From assembly GCF_003595175.1 (NCBI RefSeq), contig NZ_CP032419.1:4712001-4776000 (forward strand): 64,000 nucleotides of DNA. Reading direction: 5' to 3'. Made by a program: the position numbers and the translations under genes. Below the pieces are notes generated by a model. It was not told the DNA's origin. It did no database searches and saw only the letters and a program-made list of their open reading frames with translations. Source of the DNA: Pseudomonas cavernae (GTDB lineage: Bacteria > Pseudomonadota > Gammaproteobacteria > Pseudomonadales > Pseudomonadaceae). Each line of letters starts with the position of its first letter. The first letter of the stretch is position 1. Below, in pieces: positions 29,779 to 39,454 of the stretch.

Positions 29779-30873
29779 ATGAGTACACCCATGACTTCCC
29801 GCATCCTCGTCACCGGTGGCGCCGGCTTTATTGGCTCGGCAGTGGTTCGCCATCTAATTGCCAACACCAGCGCTGAAGTCGCCAACCTCGACAAGCTGAC
29901 CTACGCCGGCAATCTGGAGTCGCTGGCCAACGCGGCCGACTCGTCGCGCTACCGTTTCTACCCGGTGGATATCTGTGATGCCGTGGCGCTGGATAAGGTT
30001 TTCACCGAATTCCAACCCGATGCCGTGATGCACTTGGCCGCCGAATCCCATGTGGATCGCTCCATCGACGGCCCCGCCGAATTTATCCAGACCAATATCC
30101 TCGGCACCTACAGCCTGCTGGAAGCGGCGCGTGCTTATTGGAACGGCCTGAATGGCGAGCGCAAGGCCAGCTTCCGCTTCCACCACATATCCACCGACGA
30201 GGTGTACGGCGACCTGGAGGGCACGGATGATCTGTTCAGCGAAACCACACCCTACTCGCCCAGCTCGCCCTACTCGGCCTCCAAGGCCAGTTCCGACCAT
30301 CTGGTGCGTGCGTGGCAGCGCACCTATGGGCTGCCGGTGCTGATCACCAATTGTTCAAACAACTACGGGCCGTATCACTTCCCGGAAAAACTCATCCCGC
30401 ATGTGATCCTCAACGCCCTGCACGGCAAGCCGCTGCCGGTGTATGGCGACGGCTCGCAGATTCGCGACTGGCTGTATGTCGAGGACCACGCAAGGGCGCT
30501 GGTGGAAGTGGTGACCCGTGGCCAGGTCGGCGAGACCTACAACATCGGCGGGCACAACGAGAAGCGCAATCTCGAGGTAGTGGAGACGATTTGCGAATTG
30601 CTGGATGAGTTGGTGCCCATGGCCGGCACGGATGATCGCGAGCAAGCTCGCTCCTACAAAGAGCTGATTACCTTCGTGACGGACCGCCCCGGCCACGATC
30701 GGCGCTATGCCATCGATGCCTCGAAGATCGAGCGCGAGCTGGGCTGGGTGCCGCAGGAAAGCTTCGAGAGCGGCCTGCGCAAGACGGTGCAGTGGTACCT
30801 GGATAATCGTGAGTGGTGGCAGCGGGTGTTGAGCGGCGATTACCGCCTGGGACGTTTGGGAGAGCGGGCATGA
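29779..30873 (+). CDS. rmlB: dTDP-glucose 4,6-dehydratase
   Basis: A 364-residue SDR enzyme, second step of dTDP-L-rhamnose synthesis. It has the NAD motif [23 protein letters not shown], and catalytic [10 protein letters not shown]. Start at 29779 (MSTPMTSR) or 29791 (MTSRIL) cannot be decided; neither has a strong ribosome site. Residues about 286-293 are encoded by a REP-type palindrome (30634-30658), in frame, making a surface loop longer than expected. It overlaps rmlA by 4 bp. First gene of an inserted rmlBACD operon. Confidence 0.96.
   Translation: MSTPMTSRILVTGGAGFIGSAVVRHLIANTSAEVANLDKLTYAGNLESLANAADSSRYRFYPVDICDAVALDKVFTEFQPDAVMHLAAESHVDRSIDGPAEFIQTNILGTYSLLEAARAYWNGLNGERKASFRFHHISTDEVYGDLEGTDDLFSETTPYSPSSPYSASKASSDHLVRAWQRTYGLPVLITNCSNNYGPYHFPEKLIPHVILNALHGKPLPVYGDGSQIRDWLYVEDHARALVEVVTRGQVGETYNIGGHNEKRNLEVVETICELLDELVPMAGTDDREQARSYKELITFVTDRPGHDRRYAIDASKIERELGWVPQESFESGLRKTVQWYLDNREWWQRVLSGDYRLGRLGERA
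30634..30658. repeat. REP-type palindrome inside rmlB
   Basis: The core GCGAGCAAGCTCGC followed by TCCTACA matches, from memory, the abundant Pseudomonas REP sequence normally found between genes. Here it lies within the coding frame and encodes Asp-Arg-Glu-Gln-Ala-Arg-Ser-Tyr. No other copy of this REP type was noticed in the window. Confidence 0.7.
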
Positions 30874-31748
30874 AAGGCATCATCCTGGCCGGCGGCTCCG
30901 GCAGCCGTCTGCACCCCATTACCCGGGGGGTGTCGAAGCAGCTGCTGCCGATCTACGACAAGCCGATGATCTATTACCCGCTGTCGGTGCTGATGCTGGC
31001 GGGTATCCGCGAGATTCTGGTGATCTCCACCCCCGAGGACTTGCCGAACTTCCGCAAGCTGCTGGGCGATGGTTCGGAGTTCGGCATCGAGCTGAGTTAT
31101 GCCGAACAGCCGTCCCCGGACGGCCTGGCCCAGGCCTTCCTGATCGGCGAGGAGTTCATCGGCGACAGCAGCGTGTGCCTGATCCTCGGCGACAACATCT
31201 TCTACGGCTACGGCTTCAGCGCCATGCTGCGCGAGGCGGCCAGCCGCTCTGCGGGGGCCACGGTATTTGGTTATCACGTCACCGACCCCGAGCGCTTCGG
31301 CGTGGTGGAGTTCGATGGCGACGGCAAGGCCATTTCCATCGAGGAAAAACCCCAGCAGCCGAGATCCAACTATGCGGTCACCGGCCTGTACTTCTACGAC
31401 AACTCGGTGGTGCAGATCGCCAAGCAGGTGCAGCCTTCGGCGCGCGGTGAGCTGGAAATCACCGACGTGAACAACGCCTACCTGCAACGTGGCGACCTGC
31501 ATGTCAGCTTGCTCGGTCGCGGTTTTGCCTGGCTGGATACCGGTACCCATGAGTCGCTGCTGGAGGCCAGCCACTACGTGCAAACCATCGAAACCCGTCA
31601 GGGCCTGAAGGTGGCCTGCCTGGAGGAGATTGCCTACCACCAGGGCTGGCTGTCGGCAGCGCAACTCGGCCGTCAGGCCGAGGCGTTGAGCAAGACCGGC
31701 TATGGCCAGTATCTGCTGCGCCTGCTGGCCCAGGAGGCCAAGCCATGA
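30870..31748 (+). CDS. rmlA: Glucose-1-phosphate thymidylyltransferase
   Basis: A 292-residue nucleotidyltransferase making dTDP-glucose, first step of the rhamnose pathway. The signature [20 protein letters not shown] and [10 protein letters not shown] are intact, as is the catalytic ILGDNIFYG. The start overlaps the rmlB stop and the stop overlaps rmlC, so the operon is tightly coupled. dTDP-rhamnose feeds LPS core, O-antigen and rhamnolipids. Confidence 0.98.
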   Translation: MKGIILAGGSGSRLHPITRGVSKQLLPIYDKPMIYYPLSVLMLAGIREILVISTPEDLPNFRKLLGDGSEFGIELSYAEQPSPDGLAQAFLIGEEFIGDSSVCLILGDNIFYGYGFSAMLREAASRSAGATVFGYHVTDPERFGVVEFDGDGKAISIEEKPQQPRSNYAVTGLYFYDNSVVQIAKQVQPSARGELEITDVNNAYLQRGDLHVSLLGRGFAWLDTGTHESLLEASHYVQTIETRQGLKVACLEEIAYHQGWLSAAQLGRQAEALSKTGYGQYLLRLLAQEAKP

Positions 31749-32287
31749 AAGTGATCGAAACGGTGCTGCCGGGTGTGCTGATCATCGAGCCGAAAGTCTT
31801 CGGCGATGCCCGCGGCTTCTTCCTGGAGAGCTTCCAGGTGGAACGCTATCGCCAAGCGGGGATCGACCTGCCCTTCGTCCAGGACAACCACTCGCGCTCG
31901 CAACGCGGGGTGCTGCGCGGCCTGCACTTCCAGCGCAGCCGGCCGCAGGGCAAGCTGGTCAGCGTCAGCCGCGGCGCGGTGTATGACGTGGCGGTGGACA
32001 TCGACCCGGCTTCGCCGACCTGCGGCCAGTTCGTCGGCGTCGAACTCAGCGATGACAACCATCGGCAGATGTGGGTGCCGCCGGGTTATGCCCACGGTTT
32101 CTGTGTGCTCAGTGAAGTGGCCGATTTCCAGTACAAATGCACCGATTTGTACTTCCCCGCGGATGAGGGCGGGTTGAGCTGGAACGATCCGGACCTGAAC
32201 ATCCCCTGGCCGATCGCCGAGCCGCTGCTGTCCGAGAAGGACAAGCACAATCCCAGCCTGCGCACGCTGCTGGGTCGGGAGGGTTGA
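31745..32287 (+). CDS. rmlC: dTDP-4-dehydrorhamnose 3,5-epimerase
   Basis: A 180-residue cupin-fold epimerase. VLRGLHFQ with the catalytic His and the segment [15 protein letters not shown] are present; length is standard. It overlaps rmlA by 4 bp and lies two bases before rmlD. Confidence 0.98.
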   Translation: MKVIETVLPGVLIIEPKVFGDARGFFLESFQVERYRQAGIDLPFVQDNHSRSQRGVLRGLHFQRSRPQGKLVSVSRGAVYDVAVDIDPASPTCGQFVGVELSDDNHRQMWVPPGYAHGFCVLSEVADFQYKCTDLYFPADEGGLSWNDPDLNIPWPIAEPLLSEKDKHNPSLRTLLGREG

Positions 32288-32289
32288 CG

Positions 32290-33177
32290 ATGCGGGTTCT
32301 TGTCACGGGAGCCCGCGGCCAGGTCGGGCATGAGCTGCTGCGCCATGTGCCGGATGGCTTTGCCGCGCAGGGCTTGAGCTCGGCCGAGCTGGATATCAGC
32401 GACGCGGCCCAGGTGGCAGAAACCGTCAAGCGCTTGCGCCCGCAGCTGATCATCAACGCCGCGGCCTATACCGCGGTGGACAAAGCGGAAAGCGAGCCCG
32501 AGCGCGCCTATGCGGTCAACCGGGATGGCGTCGCCCACCTGGCGCGGGCCGCGGCGGACAGCGGTATCCCGCTCCTGCATATCTCCACCGACTATGTGTT
32601 TGCCGGCGACGCCGACCGGCCGTACCGGGAAACCGATCCGACCGCCCCGAGCGGCGTGTATGGCGCCAGCAAGCTGGCCGGCGAACTGGCGCTGGCCGAA
32701 CACTGCCCGCAGCATCTGGTGCTGCGCACCAGCTGGGTGTTTGGCGCGCACGGCAACAACTTCGTCAAGACCATGCTGCGCCTGGGCCGCGAGCGGGAAG
32801 AGCTGGCCGTGGTAGCCGATCAACGCGGCTGCCCGACTTCGGCTGCCAGCATCGCCGCAGCCCTCTGGCAGCTGGCCGGGCAATACCGCAACGCTGGTGC
32901 GCTGCGCTGGGGTGTTTATCACTTCAGCGGGGCACCGGCCTGTAGCTGGCATGAGTTCGCCGTGGAAATCTTCCGCCAGGCTCACGCCCTGGGGCTGCTG
33001 GCCAGAGCGCCGCGGGTGAAGGCCATCGCGACCCGCGACTACCCGACAGCGGCCAAGCGCCCAGCCTGGTCGGTGCTGGATTGCAGCCAGCTTATCCACA
33101 GCCATGGCATTTCCCCAGCCGACTGGCGCCAAGATCTACATCGCGTGCTGCAGGAGCTGGGAGCGCTCGACGCTTAA
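32290..33177 (+). CDS. rmlD: dTDP-4-dehydrorhamnose reductase
   Basis: A 295-residue SDR enzyme completing dTDP-L-rhamnose. The NADPH motif VTGARGQVG and catalytic YGASKLAGE are present, with STDYVFAG. ATG at 32290 is preferred over TTG at 32284, which overlaps the rmlC stop. The order B-A-C-D differs from P. aeruginosa, where I recall rmlBDAC at a different locus. Confidence 0.97.
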   Translation: MRVLVTGARGQVGHELLRHVPDGFAAQGLSSAELDISDAAQVAETVKRLRPQLIINAAAYTAVDKAESEPERAYAVNRDGVAHLARAAADSGIPLLHISTDYVFAGDADRPYRETDPTAPSGVYGASKLAGELALAEHCPQHLVLRTSWVFGAHGNNFVKTMLRLGREREELAVVADQRGCPTSAASIAAALWQLAGQYRNAGALRWGVYHFSGAPACSWHEFAVEIFRQAHALGLLARAPRVKAIATRDYPTAAKRPAWSVLDCSQLIHSHGISPADWRQDLHRVLQELGALDA

Positions 33178-33293
33178 GTTATCTTCGACCGGATTAGCGC
33201 GCCCGGCTCAGCCAAATCGGCTGGTGGCGGGCCGGCTGAGCACCAGACTGTTCAAGCGCACGCGCACTCTAACTCGCGCTGCATGCCCCCATG

Positions 33294-33321
33294 AAAAAGC
33301 CCGCCAAATGGCGGGCTTTTT
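33294..33321. terminator. Bidirectional terminator between rmlD and sutA
   Basis: A perfect stem GCCCGCC/GGCGGGC with an AAAT loop, flanked by AAAAA on the left and TTTTT on the right, so it can end transcription from both sides. Confidence 0.92.
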
Positions 33322-33337
33322 GCTCTGCATTCGAACC

Positions 33338-33667
33338 TCAGATGGGCCGGCTGCCGTACTTGCTGTCCGGCTTCTTCGGCGGGTCGGCTACCACGTTGGG
33401 CTCAACTTCCTGGACCTTGCCACCGCGGGCGAGGAACTCCTGCATGGCCCGCTCCAGAGCATCGCGCTCTTTCTGCTTGGCCTCGATGCTGGGCAGTTCA
33501 TCGATGTCCACCGCCGCCTTGGCTTTCTTTCCGGGTTTGACCGGCGCTTCGCCGCTGTCGTCGCTCTCATCTACCTCGGTATCGCCGTCATCGGCAGCTG
33601 CCAGCTCCTCGCCGTCGTCCTCGCCGCCACCGTCCAGTTCGTCTTGTTCCAGATCTTCGTCGCTCAT
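33338..33667 (-). CDS. sutA: SutA transcriptional regulator
   Basis: A 109-residue, very acidic and probably disordered protein (MSDEDLEQDELDGGGEDD) with a central helix (IEAKQKERDALERAMQEFLARGG) and a polar C-terminal tail ending SKYGSRPI. SutA binds RNA polymerase and raises expression of ribosomal and maintenance genes in slow-growing P. aeruginosa. The ATG at 33667 is chosen over one 12 bases upstream because it matches the known start. Confidence 0.93.
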   Translation of the reverse strand: MSDEDLEQDELDGGGEDDGEELAAADDGDTEVDESDDSGEAPVKPGKKAKAAVDIDELPSIEAKQKERDALERAMQEFLARGGKVQEVEPNVVADPPKKPDSKYGSRPI

Positions 33668-33742
33668 GTTCAACCTCATGCCTTGCGAAAGCAGGTTAGT
33701 TATAGCCCAGCTACGTACGCTATAGAACGTCGCCGGAAAAAT

Positions 33743-34168
33743 TCAAATGGCCTCGCCATGCAGGGTGGCGAGAACCTGACGCACTCCCGCCTGATCGCAG
33801 TGTTCGCCGAGGTAGATGCCTTGCCAGGCACCCAACGCCAGACGCCCGTCCGCCACCGGCAGGCTCAGCTGGCAGCCCAGCAGGCTGGCCTTGAAGTGCG
33901 CCGGCAGGTCGTCCGGGCCTTCGTCGTTGTGCTCGTAACCGGGAGCCTCTTGCGGCACCAGACGGTTGAAGAACCGCTCGAAGTCACGGCGCACCGCCGG
34001 ATCGGCATTCTCGTTGATGCTCAGCGAGGCCGAGGTATGGCGCAGCCACAGGTGTAACAGACCGATGCGGCAAGTGCGCAGTTCCGACAGGGCCGCGACT
34101 ATTTCATCGCTGATCAGGTGAAAGCCGCGCGGGCGGGCAGCCAAGCTGATCAAACGCTGCTGCCACAT
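33743..34168 (-). CDS. yjbQ: YjbQ/UPF0047 family protein
   Basis: A 141-residue protein with LLHLWLRHTSASLSINENADP, the family signature, and a C-terminal LGAWQGIYLGEHCD. Members form trimers and show weak thiamin-phosphate synthase activity; the true role is unclear. It follows the amtB-side terminator and precedes sutA, as in P. aeruginosa. Confidence 0.93.
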   Translation of the reverse strand: MWQQRLISLAARPRGFHLISDEIVAALSELRTCRIGLLHLWLRHTSASLSINENADPAVRRDFERFFNRLVPQEAPGYEHNDEGPDDLPAHFKASLLGCQLSLPVADGRLALGAWQGIYLGEHCDQAGVRQVLATLHGEAI

Positions 34169-34297
34169 ACCCTAGCCTCCACACCTTTGGCGCGCATTCT
34201 AGCGCGCCGTCAGAAAAAACAAAGGCCGCCGGCCAGAGCCTTTGGTCTGATTGCCCTGACCCCAACGAAAACCGTGCCTGATGGCTCCGCACAAAGC

Positions 34298-34324
34298 AAA
34301 ACGCCCGGCAGAGCCGGGCGTTTT
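34298..34324. terminator. Terminator after amtB
   Basis: A perfect 8-bp stem CGCCCGGC/GCCGGGCG with a 3-base loop, AAAA before and TTTT after. It ends the glnK-amtB transcript on the minus strand and could work in both directions. Confidence 0.9.
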
Positions 34325-34341
34325 GGGCAAGCCGCGCGGGC

Positions 34342-35673
34342 TTAGAGGTTGTAGCCACGCTCGTTGTGCTGTGCCAGGTCGAGACCGACGGTCTCTTCTT
34401 CTTCGCTGATGCGCAGGCCCATCACCAGATCCAGCACTTTCAGGATCACGAAGGTGACGATGGCGGTGTAGACCACGGTGAAAGCGACGCCCTGGAACTG
34501 AGTAATGAACTGATCCAGGATGCTGTTCTCTTCCGAGTACACGGTGCCGAAGCCGCCCAGTGCCGGCGCCGCGAACACACCGGTCAGCAGCGCGCCGACG
34601 ATACCGCCGATGCCGTGCACGCCGAAGGCGTCCAGGGAGTCGTCGTAGCCAAGCTTGCGCTTGAGGCTGGTGGCGCAGAAGTAGCAGATCACACCGGCGG
34701 CCAGACCGATCACCAGGGCGCCCATCGGGCCGACGGTGCCGGCAGCCGGGGTGATGGCCACCAGGCCGGCGACCACACCGGAAGCGATGCCCAGGGCGCT
34801 CGGTTTACCGTGGGTGATCCACTCGGCGAACATCCAGCTCAGCGCGGCGGCGGCGGTGGCGATCTGAGTCACCAGCATGGCCATGCCGGCGGTGCCGTTG
34901 GCCGCGACCGCGGAGCCGGCGTTGAAGCCGAACCAGCCAATCCACAGCATGGCGGCACCGATCAGGGTAAAACCGAGGTTGTGCGGCGCCATCGGGGTGG
35001 TCGGGTAGCCTTTACGCTTGCCCAACACCAGGCAGGCGACCAGGCCGGCGATACCGGCGTTGATATGCACCACGGTGCCACCGGCGAAGTCCAGCACGCC
35101 CCAGTCCCACATCAGGCCGCCGTTGCCGCTCCACACCATATGGGCAATGGGTGCATACACCAGGGTGAACCACACGGCCATGAAGACCAGCATGGCGGAG
35201 AACTTCATGCGCTCGGCAAAGGCACCGACGATCAGCGCCGGGGTGATGATCGCAAAGGTCATCTGGAAGACGATGAACACGCTTTCCGGGATGGCATAAG
35301 TCAGGCTGGCTGGCGTGACGCCGGCGAGGAAGGCTTTGGACAAGCCGCCGATGAAGGAATTGAAGTTGACGACACCCTGTTCCATACCGGTGACGTCGAA
35401 GGTGATGCTGTAGCCGTAGACGACCCACAGAATGCTGATCAGGCCGGTGATGGCGAAGCATTGCATCATCACCGACAGCACGTTCTTGGACCGCACCATG
35501 CCGCCGTAGAACAGCGCCAGGCCGGGGATGGTCATGAACAGCACGAGTGCGGTGGCGACGATCATCCACGCGGTATCGCCGCTGTTCAGCACAACCTCGT
35601 CGGCCGCCATGGCCAGGCCAGGGGTAACGAGGGACAACAGGGCTCCTAGCCCTGCGAGTTTACGCAGAGTCAT
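34342..35673 (-). CDS. amtB: AmtB ammonium transporter
   Basis: A 443-residue protein with a cleaved signal peptide (ends LAMAAD) and eleven membrane helices. Conserved segments include FYGGMVRSKNVLS and the twin-His-containing helices (FNAGSAVAANG, DAFGVHGIGGIVGA). It moves ammonium in nitrogen-poor conditions and is blocked by GlnK. It lies 33 bp after glnK in one operon under a sigma-54 promoter at 36244-36258. Confidence 0.97.
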   Translation of the reverse strand: MTLRKLAGLGALLSLVTPGLAMAADEVVLNSGDTAWMIVATALVLFMTIPGLALFYGGMVRSKNVLSVMMQCFAITGLISILWVVYGYSITFDVTGMEQGVVNFNSFIGGLSKAFLAGVTPASLTYAIPESVFIVFQMTFAIITPALIVGAFAERMKFSAMLVFMAVWFTLVYAPIAHMVWSGNGGLMWDWGVLDFAGGTVVHINAGIAGLVACLVLGKRKGYPTTPMAPHNLGFTLIGAAMLWIGWFGFNAGSAVAANGTAGMAMLVTQIATAAAALSWMFAEWITHGKPSALGIASGVVAGLVAITPAAGTVGPMGALVIGLAAGVICYFCATSLKRKLGYDDSLDAFGVHGIGGIVGALLTGVFAAPALGGFGTVYSEENSILDQFITQFQGVAFTVVYTAIVTFVILKVLDLVMGLRISEEEETVGLDLAQHNERGYNL

Positions 35674-35706
35674 ATTGTTTTCTCCTGGGGCGTGGGGTTC
35701 GGCGGC

Positions 35707-36264
<558 letters not shown>

Positions 36265-36333
36265 CTAAAAAGAGGTTTTTCAGGCAGTTACTGGCATAGG
36301 GCCGCCCTGGTACGGCCGTACGCCGGTGAACCT

Positions 36334-36350
36334 CGCACAACAACGGTGCA
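36334..36350. promoter_or_regulatory. NtrC-type binding site upstream of glnK
   Basis: GCAC, 7 bases, GTGC in the palindrome CGCACAACAACGGTGCA fits the NtrC consensus (GCACC-N5-GGTGC) with one mismatch. It is about 80-90 bp upstream of the sigma-54 promoter, the normal enhancer position. Confidence 0.6.
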
Positions 36351-36440
36351 CTGCCGCCACCGAGGCTGCTCAAAAAGCGTGCAAATCCTGACCCGCTAGC
36401 CGCGTGTTACACTGCGGCGGTCATTACTGGAACCCCCGCC

Positions 36441-36701
36441 ATGCTGCCACCCAAATCCCTGCTCGACGCCCTCAGCACCCACGCCGCGCGCCTGTTCGGC
36501 GGCGACAGCCCGTTGCCGCGCGCGGAGCTGGAAAGCCAGTTCAAGGCCCTGCTGCAGAGCGCGTTCAGCAAGCTGGATCTGGTCAGCCGCGACGAGTTCG
36601 ACAGCCAGATGGCCGTGCTGGCGCGCACCCGCGCGCGCCTGGAGGCACTGGAGGCCAAGGTCGCCGAGCTGGAAGCCAAGCAGAATCCACCCGCCAGCTA
36701 A
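36441..36701 (+). CDS. ubiK: UbiK-family ubiquinone biosynthesis accessory factor
   Basis: An 86-residue protein of the BMFP/YqiC family. An amphipathic N-terminus is followed by SQFKALLQSAFSKLDLVSRDEFD and a C-terminal coiled coil (LARTRARLEALEAKVAELEAK). It forms trimers and helps UbiJ in aerobic ubiquinone synthesis. It lies 33 bp before yifB. Confidence 0.92.
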   Translation: MLPPKSLLDALSTHAARLFGGDSPLPRAELESQFKALLQSAFSKLDLVSRDEFDSQMAVLARTRARLEALEAKVAELEAKQNPPAS

Positions 36702-36734
36702 TCCCTAGCCGGCGGGACTGATCAAGGAGTGATC

Positions 36735-38231
36735 ATGTCCCTGGCCATCGTCCACAGCCGCGCACTGGTCGGCGTCGAAGCGCCGGCCGTCAGCGTCGAA
36801 GCCCATCTGGCCAACGGCCTGCCCGCACTGGCGCTGGTCGGCCTGCCGGAAACCAGCGTCAAGGAAAGCAAGGACCGCGTGCGCAGCGCGATCCTCAACT
36901 GCGGTTTCGATTTTCCGCCACGGCGCATCACCCTCAACCTGGCGCCTGCCGACCTACCCAAGGACGGCGGGCGTTTCGACCTGGCCATCGCCCTCGGCAT
37001 CCTCGCCGCCAGCGGCCAGATTCCCGCCGCGGCGCTGAGCGAAAGCGAATGCCTCGGCGAACTGGCGCTGTCCGGCGCGCTGCGCCCGGTGCAGGGCGTG
37101 CTGCCGGCCGCCTTGGCCGCACGCGCGGCGGGACGCACCCTGATAGTGCCGAAAGCCAATGCCGAGGAAGCCAGCCTGGCCTCGGGACTCAGCGTACTGG
37201 CCGCCGAGCATCTGCTGGAACTGGCGGCCCACTTCAACGGCAGCCAGCCGCTCGCGCCCTATCAGGCCCAGGGCCTGTTGCGGCAGACGCCGCCCTACCC
37301 GGACCTCGCCGAGGTGCAGGGCCAGCAAGCGGCCAAGCGCGCCCTGCTGGTCGCCGCCAGTGGCGGCCATAACCTGTTGCTCAGTGGCCCGCCGGGCACC
37401 GGCAAGACCCTGCTGGCCAGCCGCCTGCCCGGCCTGCTACCGCCGCTGGACGAAACGGAAGCCCTGGAGGTCGCCGCGATCCATTCGGTGGCTATCCATG
37501 CGCCGCTGGAGGCCTGGCCGCAGCGACCGTTTCGCCAGCCGCATCACAGTGCCTCGGGGCCGGCGCTGGTCGGTGGCGGCAGCCGCCCGCAGCCGGGCGA
37601 AATCACCCTGGCGCACCAGGGCGTGCTGTTTCTCGACGAGCTGCCGGAGTTCGACCGCAAGGTGCTGGAGGTGCTGCGCGAGCCGCTGGAAAGCGGCCAT
37701 ATCGTCATCGCTCGGGCCCGCGACAAGGTGCGCTTCCCGGCGCGCTTCCAGCTGGTGGCGGCGATGAACCCCTGCCCCTGCGGCTACCTGCACGACCCCA
37801 GCGGGCGCTGCCGCTGCACCCCGGAACAGATTCAGCGCTACCGCGGCAAGCTGTCCGGGCCACTGCTCGACCGCATCGACCTGCACCTCACCGTGGCGCG
37901 CGAGAGCACCTCGCTGCAGGCCCCCGCCGAACCCGGCCAGGACAGCGCCAGCGTCGCCGCCCGGGTCGCCGCCGCGCGTCAGCGCCAACTGCGCCGCCAG
38001 GGCTGCGCCAACGCCGTGCTCGACCTGACTGGCCTGCGTCAGCACTGCAGCTTGCGAGCCGACGACCAAGGCTGGCTGGAGCAGGCCTGCGAGCGCCTCA
38101 ACCTGTCGCTGCGCGCCGCCCACCGGCTGCTCAAGGTCGCACGTACCCTGGCCGATCTCGACCAACAGGACGCCATCGGCCGGCCGCATCTGGCCGAGGC
38201 GCTGCAGTACCGGCCAAGCGCGGCGCCGTGA
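36735..38231 (+). CDS. yifB: YifB-family Mg-chelatase-like ATPase
   Basis: A 498-residue AAA+ protein related to ComM. The N-terminal ChlI domain carries GLPETSVKESKDRVRSA. Walker A is GPPGTGKTLLASRLPG (about 219), and the C-terminal domain has PCPCGYLHDP and CSLRADDQ. ComM-type proteins help integrate single-stranded DNA during natural transformation. The ATG at 36735 follows AAGGAG; a GTG at 36729 overlaps that site and is unlikely. Confidence 0.94.
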   Translation: MSLAIVHSRALVGVEAPAVSVEAHLANGLPALALVGLPETSVKESKDRVRSAILNCGFDFPPRRITLNLAPADLPKDGGRFDLAIALGILAASGQIPAAALSESECLGELALSGALRPVQGVLPAALAARAAGRTLIVPKANAEEASLASGLSVLAAEHLLELAAHFNGSQPLAPYQAQGLLRQTPPYPDLAEVQGQQAAKRALLVAASGGHNLLLSGPPGTGKTLLASRLPGLLPPLDETEALEVAAIHSVAIHAPLEAWPQRPFRQPHHSASGPALVGGGSRPQPGEITLAHQGVLFLDELPEFDRKVLEVLREPLESGHIVIARARDKVRFPARFQLVAAMNPCPCGYLHDPSGRCRCTPEQIQRYRGKLSGPLLDRIDLHLTVARESTSLQAPAEPGQDSASVAARVAAARQRQLRRQGCANAVLDLTGLRQHCSLRADDQGWLEQACERLNLSLRAAHRLLKVARTLADLDQQDAIGRPHLAEALQYRPSAAP

Positions 38232-38331
38232 TCCGGAGGCTCGTCGGCAGGCTGTCTGTGGCGCAGCGCGCCCCCCCCTCAGCCGTAGCCGAATGCAAGC
38301 CGGGGAGCGCGGAGTTGCCGGCGTTCCCGGA

Positions 38332-38883
38332 TTACATCCGGGCTATCTGCACACCCTCCGGCGCCGCCGTGACCCGCGCGCGCAACTGCTCCAGGCCTTG
38401 CTCGAACGCGCCGCCGCACATCTTGTCCGGATCGAACAGCAGGCCCATGGCCTTGGCGATGAAGTTGTTGCGTCCGTCCAGCCCCCACACCACGCGCGTG
38501 CCAGCGCCTTCCGGGCGCAACTGAAAGGTGGCGACGCTGCTGGCGCGGAACGGCTTGAGGAATTCCAGTTGCATGCGCACCAGCTGGCCTGGCCGGCTCT
38601 CGACGATGGTGGCGCTGCCTTCGCCGACCTCCTTGTTGCCGGCCCAGCGGTACAGCGCGCCCTCGCCGCTCGCCGAGCCCAGGTATTCGACACGCATGTC
38701 GGGGTCGCGGGCGAACGGTGACCACTGGTGCCAGTGGTGGAAGTCGTTGATCTGCGCGAACACCGCCTCGGGCGGCGCGGGGATCAGCGCCGAGCGTTCG
38801 ACATGGAAGTGGTCCGGCCGCCGGGCGATCCAGAGAGCCAGGCCGACGAGCACGAGCACCATGACGATCAGTAGGGTTGCCAT
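38332..38883 (-). CDS. SRPBCC (polyketide cyclase-like) membrane-anchored protein
   Basis: A 183-residue protein with one N-terminal membrane helix (MATLLIVMVLVLVGLALWIA) and an SRPBCC/START-fold domain: FHVERSALIPAPPEAVFAQINDFHHWHQWSPF and a C-terminal amphipathic helix. Such domains bind hydrophobic ligands. It is the last gene of the minus-strand accessory cluster driven by the candidate ECF42 promoter at 40787-40813. The ligand is unknown. Confidence 0.88.
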   Translation of the reverse strand: MATLLIVMVLVLVGLALWIARRPDHFHVERSALIPAPPEAVFAQINDFHHWHQWSPFARDPDMRVEYLGSASGEGALYRWAGNKEVGEGSATIVESRPGQLVRMQLEFLKPFRASSVATFQLRPEGAGTRVVWGLDGRNNFIAKAMGLLFDPDKMCGGAFEQGLEQLRARVTAAPEGVQIARM

Positions 38884-38895
38884 TGCATCTCTCCT

Positions 38896-38988
38896 TCAGA
38901 ATTGTGCCGGCGCCAGGCGCGAAGCCTCGCTCCAGGTCTGCCAGACCAACTGGTGGCTGATAACGAAGTCCTTATCCATATCGATCAT
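38896..38988 (-). pseudogene. Remnant of an AHSA1/SRPBCC gene (30 codons)
   Basis: A 30-codon frame starting MIDMDKDFVISHQLVWQTWSE sits between the SRPBCC and SnoaL genes with a GAGGA just before it. Its sequence looks like the start of AHSA1-type proteins (usually DFVISRxFDAPRELVWxAWTEPExLAxW) with the FDAPRE part deleted and everything after the first helix lost. I read it as a deletion scar of a former cluster gene. It could still be translated as a short peptide. Confidence 0.55.
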
Positions 38989-38992
38989 TTCC

Positions 38993-39439
38993 TCAGGGTT
39001 GGGCATCGAAAATCGCCTTGCCGCTTTCCATGTCGAACGGCATAGAGAAATGCTCATGGACGATCAGCCAGCGCCCGGCCTGCTTGCGGAATCCCTGAGT
39101 CACGCGCATCCAGCAACCCTGAGGTTGGCCGTTGGCATCGGTGCCGCCGCAATAGCATAGGTAATGGGCAAGTCCCAGGTCGCCGCTGATGTCGATGTGC
39201 TGCTCGCGCACCTCGTAGGTCGGCTTGCCGGGGCACATCGCCATGCACGCTTGCCAGTGCTTCCGATAGGCCTCACGGCCTTTGAATTGCAGCTGGGCGA
39301 TGGCATCGAAGGCGATGATGTCCTCGGCGTAGGTGGAGATGACGGTGGCCACGTCCTTGGCCAGGAAGCCTTTGACCCAGGTGTCGAGCAGTTCGTGAAT
39401 CTGGTCGTGGTCGTTCTTGAGTTGGGTGGCGGTATTCAT
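38993..39439 (-). CDS. SnoaL-like / NTF2-fold protein (ketosteroid isomerase family)
   Basis: A 148-residue protein of the SgcJ/EcaC-like NTF2 fold. The N-terminus has the typical WVKGFLAKDVATVISTYAEDIIAFDAI, and the C-terminus WLIVHEHFSMPFD is characteristic. Enzymatic role unknown. It is 15 bp downstream of the DUF899 gene in the accessory cluster and is probably co-transcribed. Confidence 0.88.
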   Translation of the reverse strand: MNTATQLKNDHDQIHELLDTWVKGFLAKDVATVISTYAEDIIAFDAIAQLQFKGREAYRKHWQACMAMCPGKPTYEVREQHIDISGDLGLAHYLCYCGGTDANGQPQGCWMRVTQGFRKQAGRWLIVHEHFSMPFDMESGKAIFDAQP

Positions 39440-39454
39440 GCTGAGTCCCTCGCT

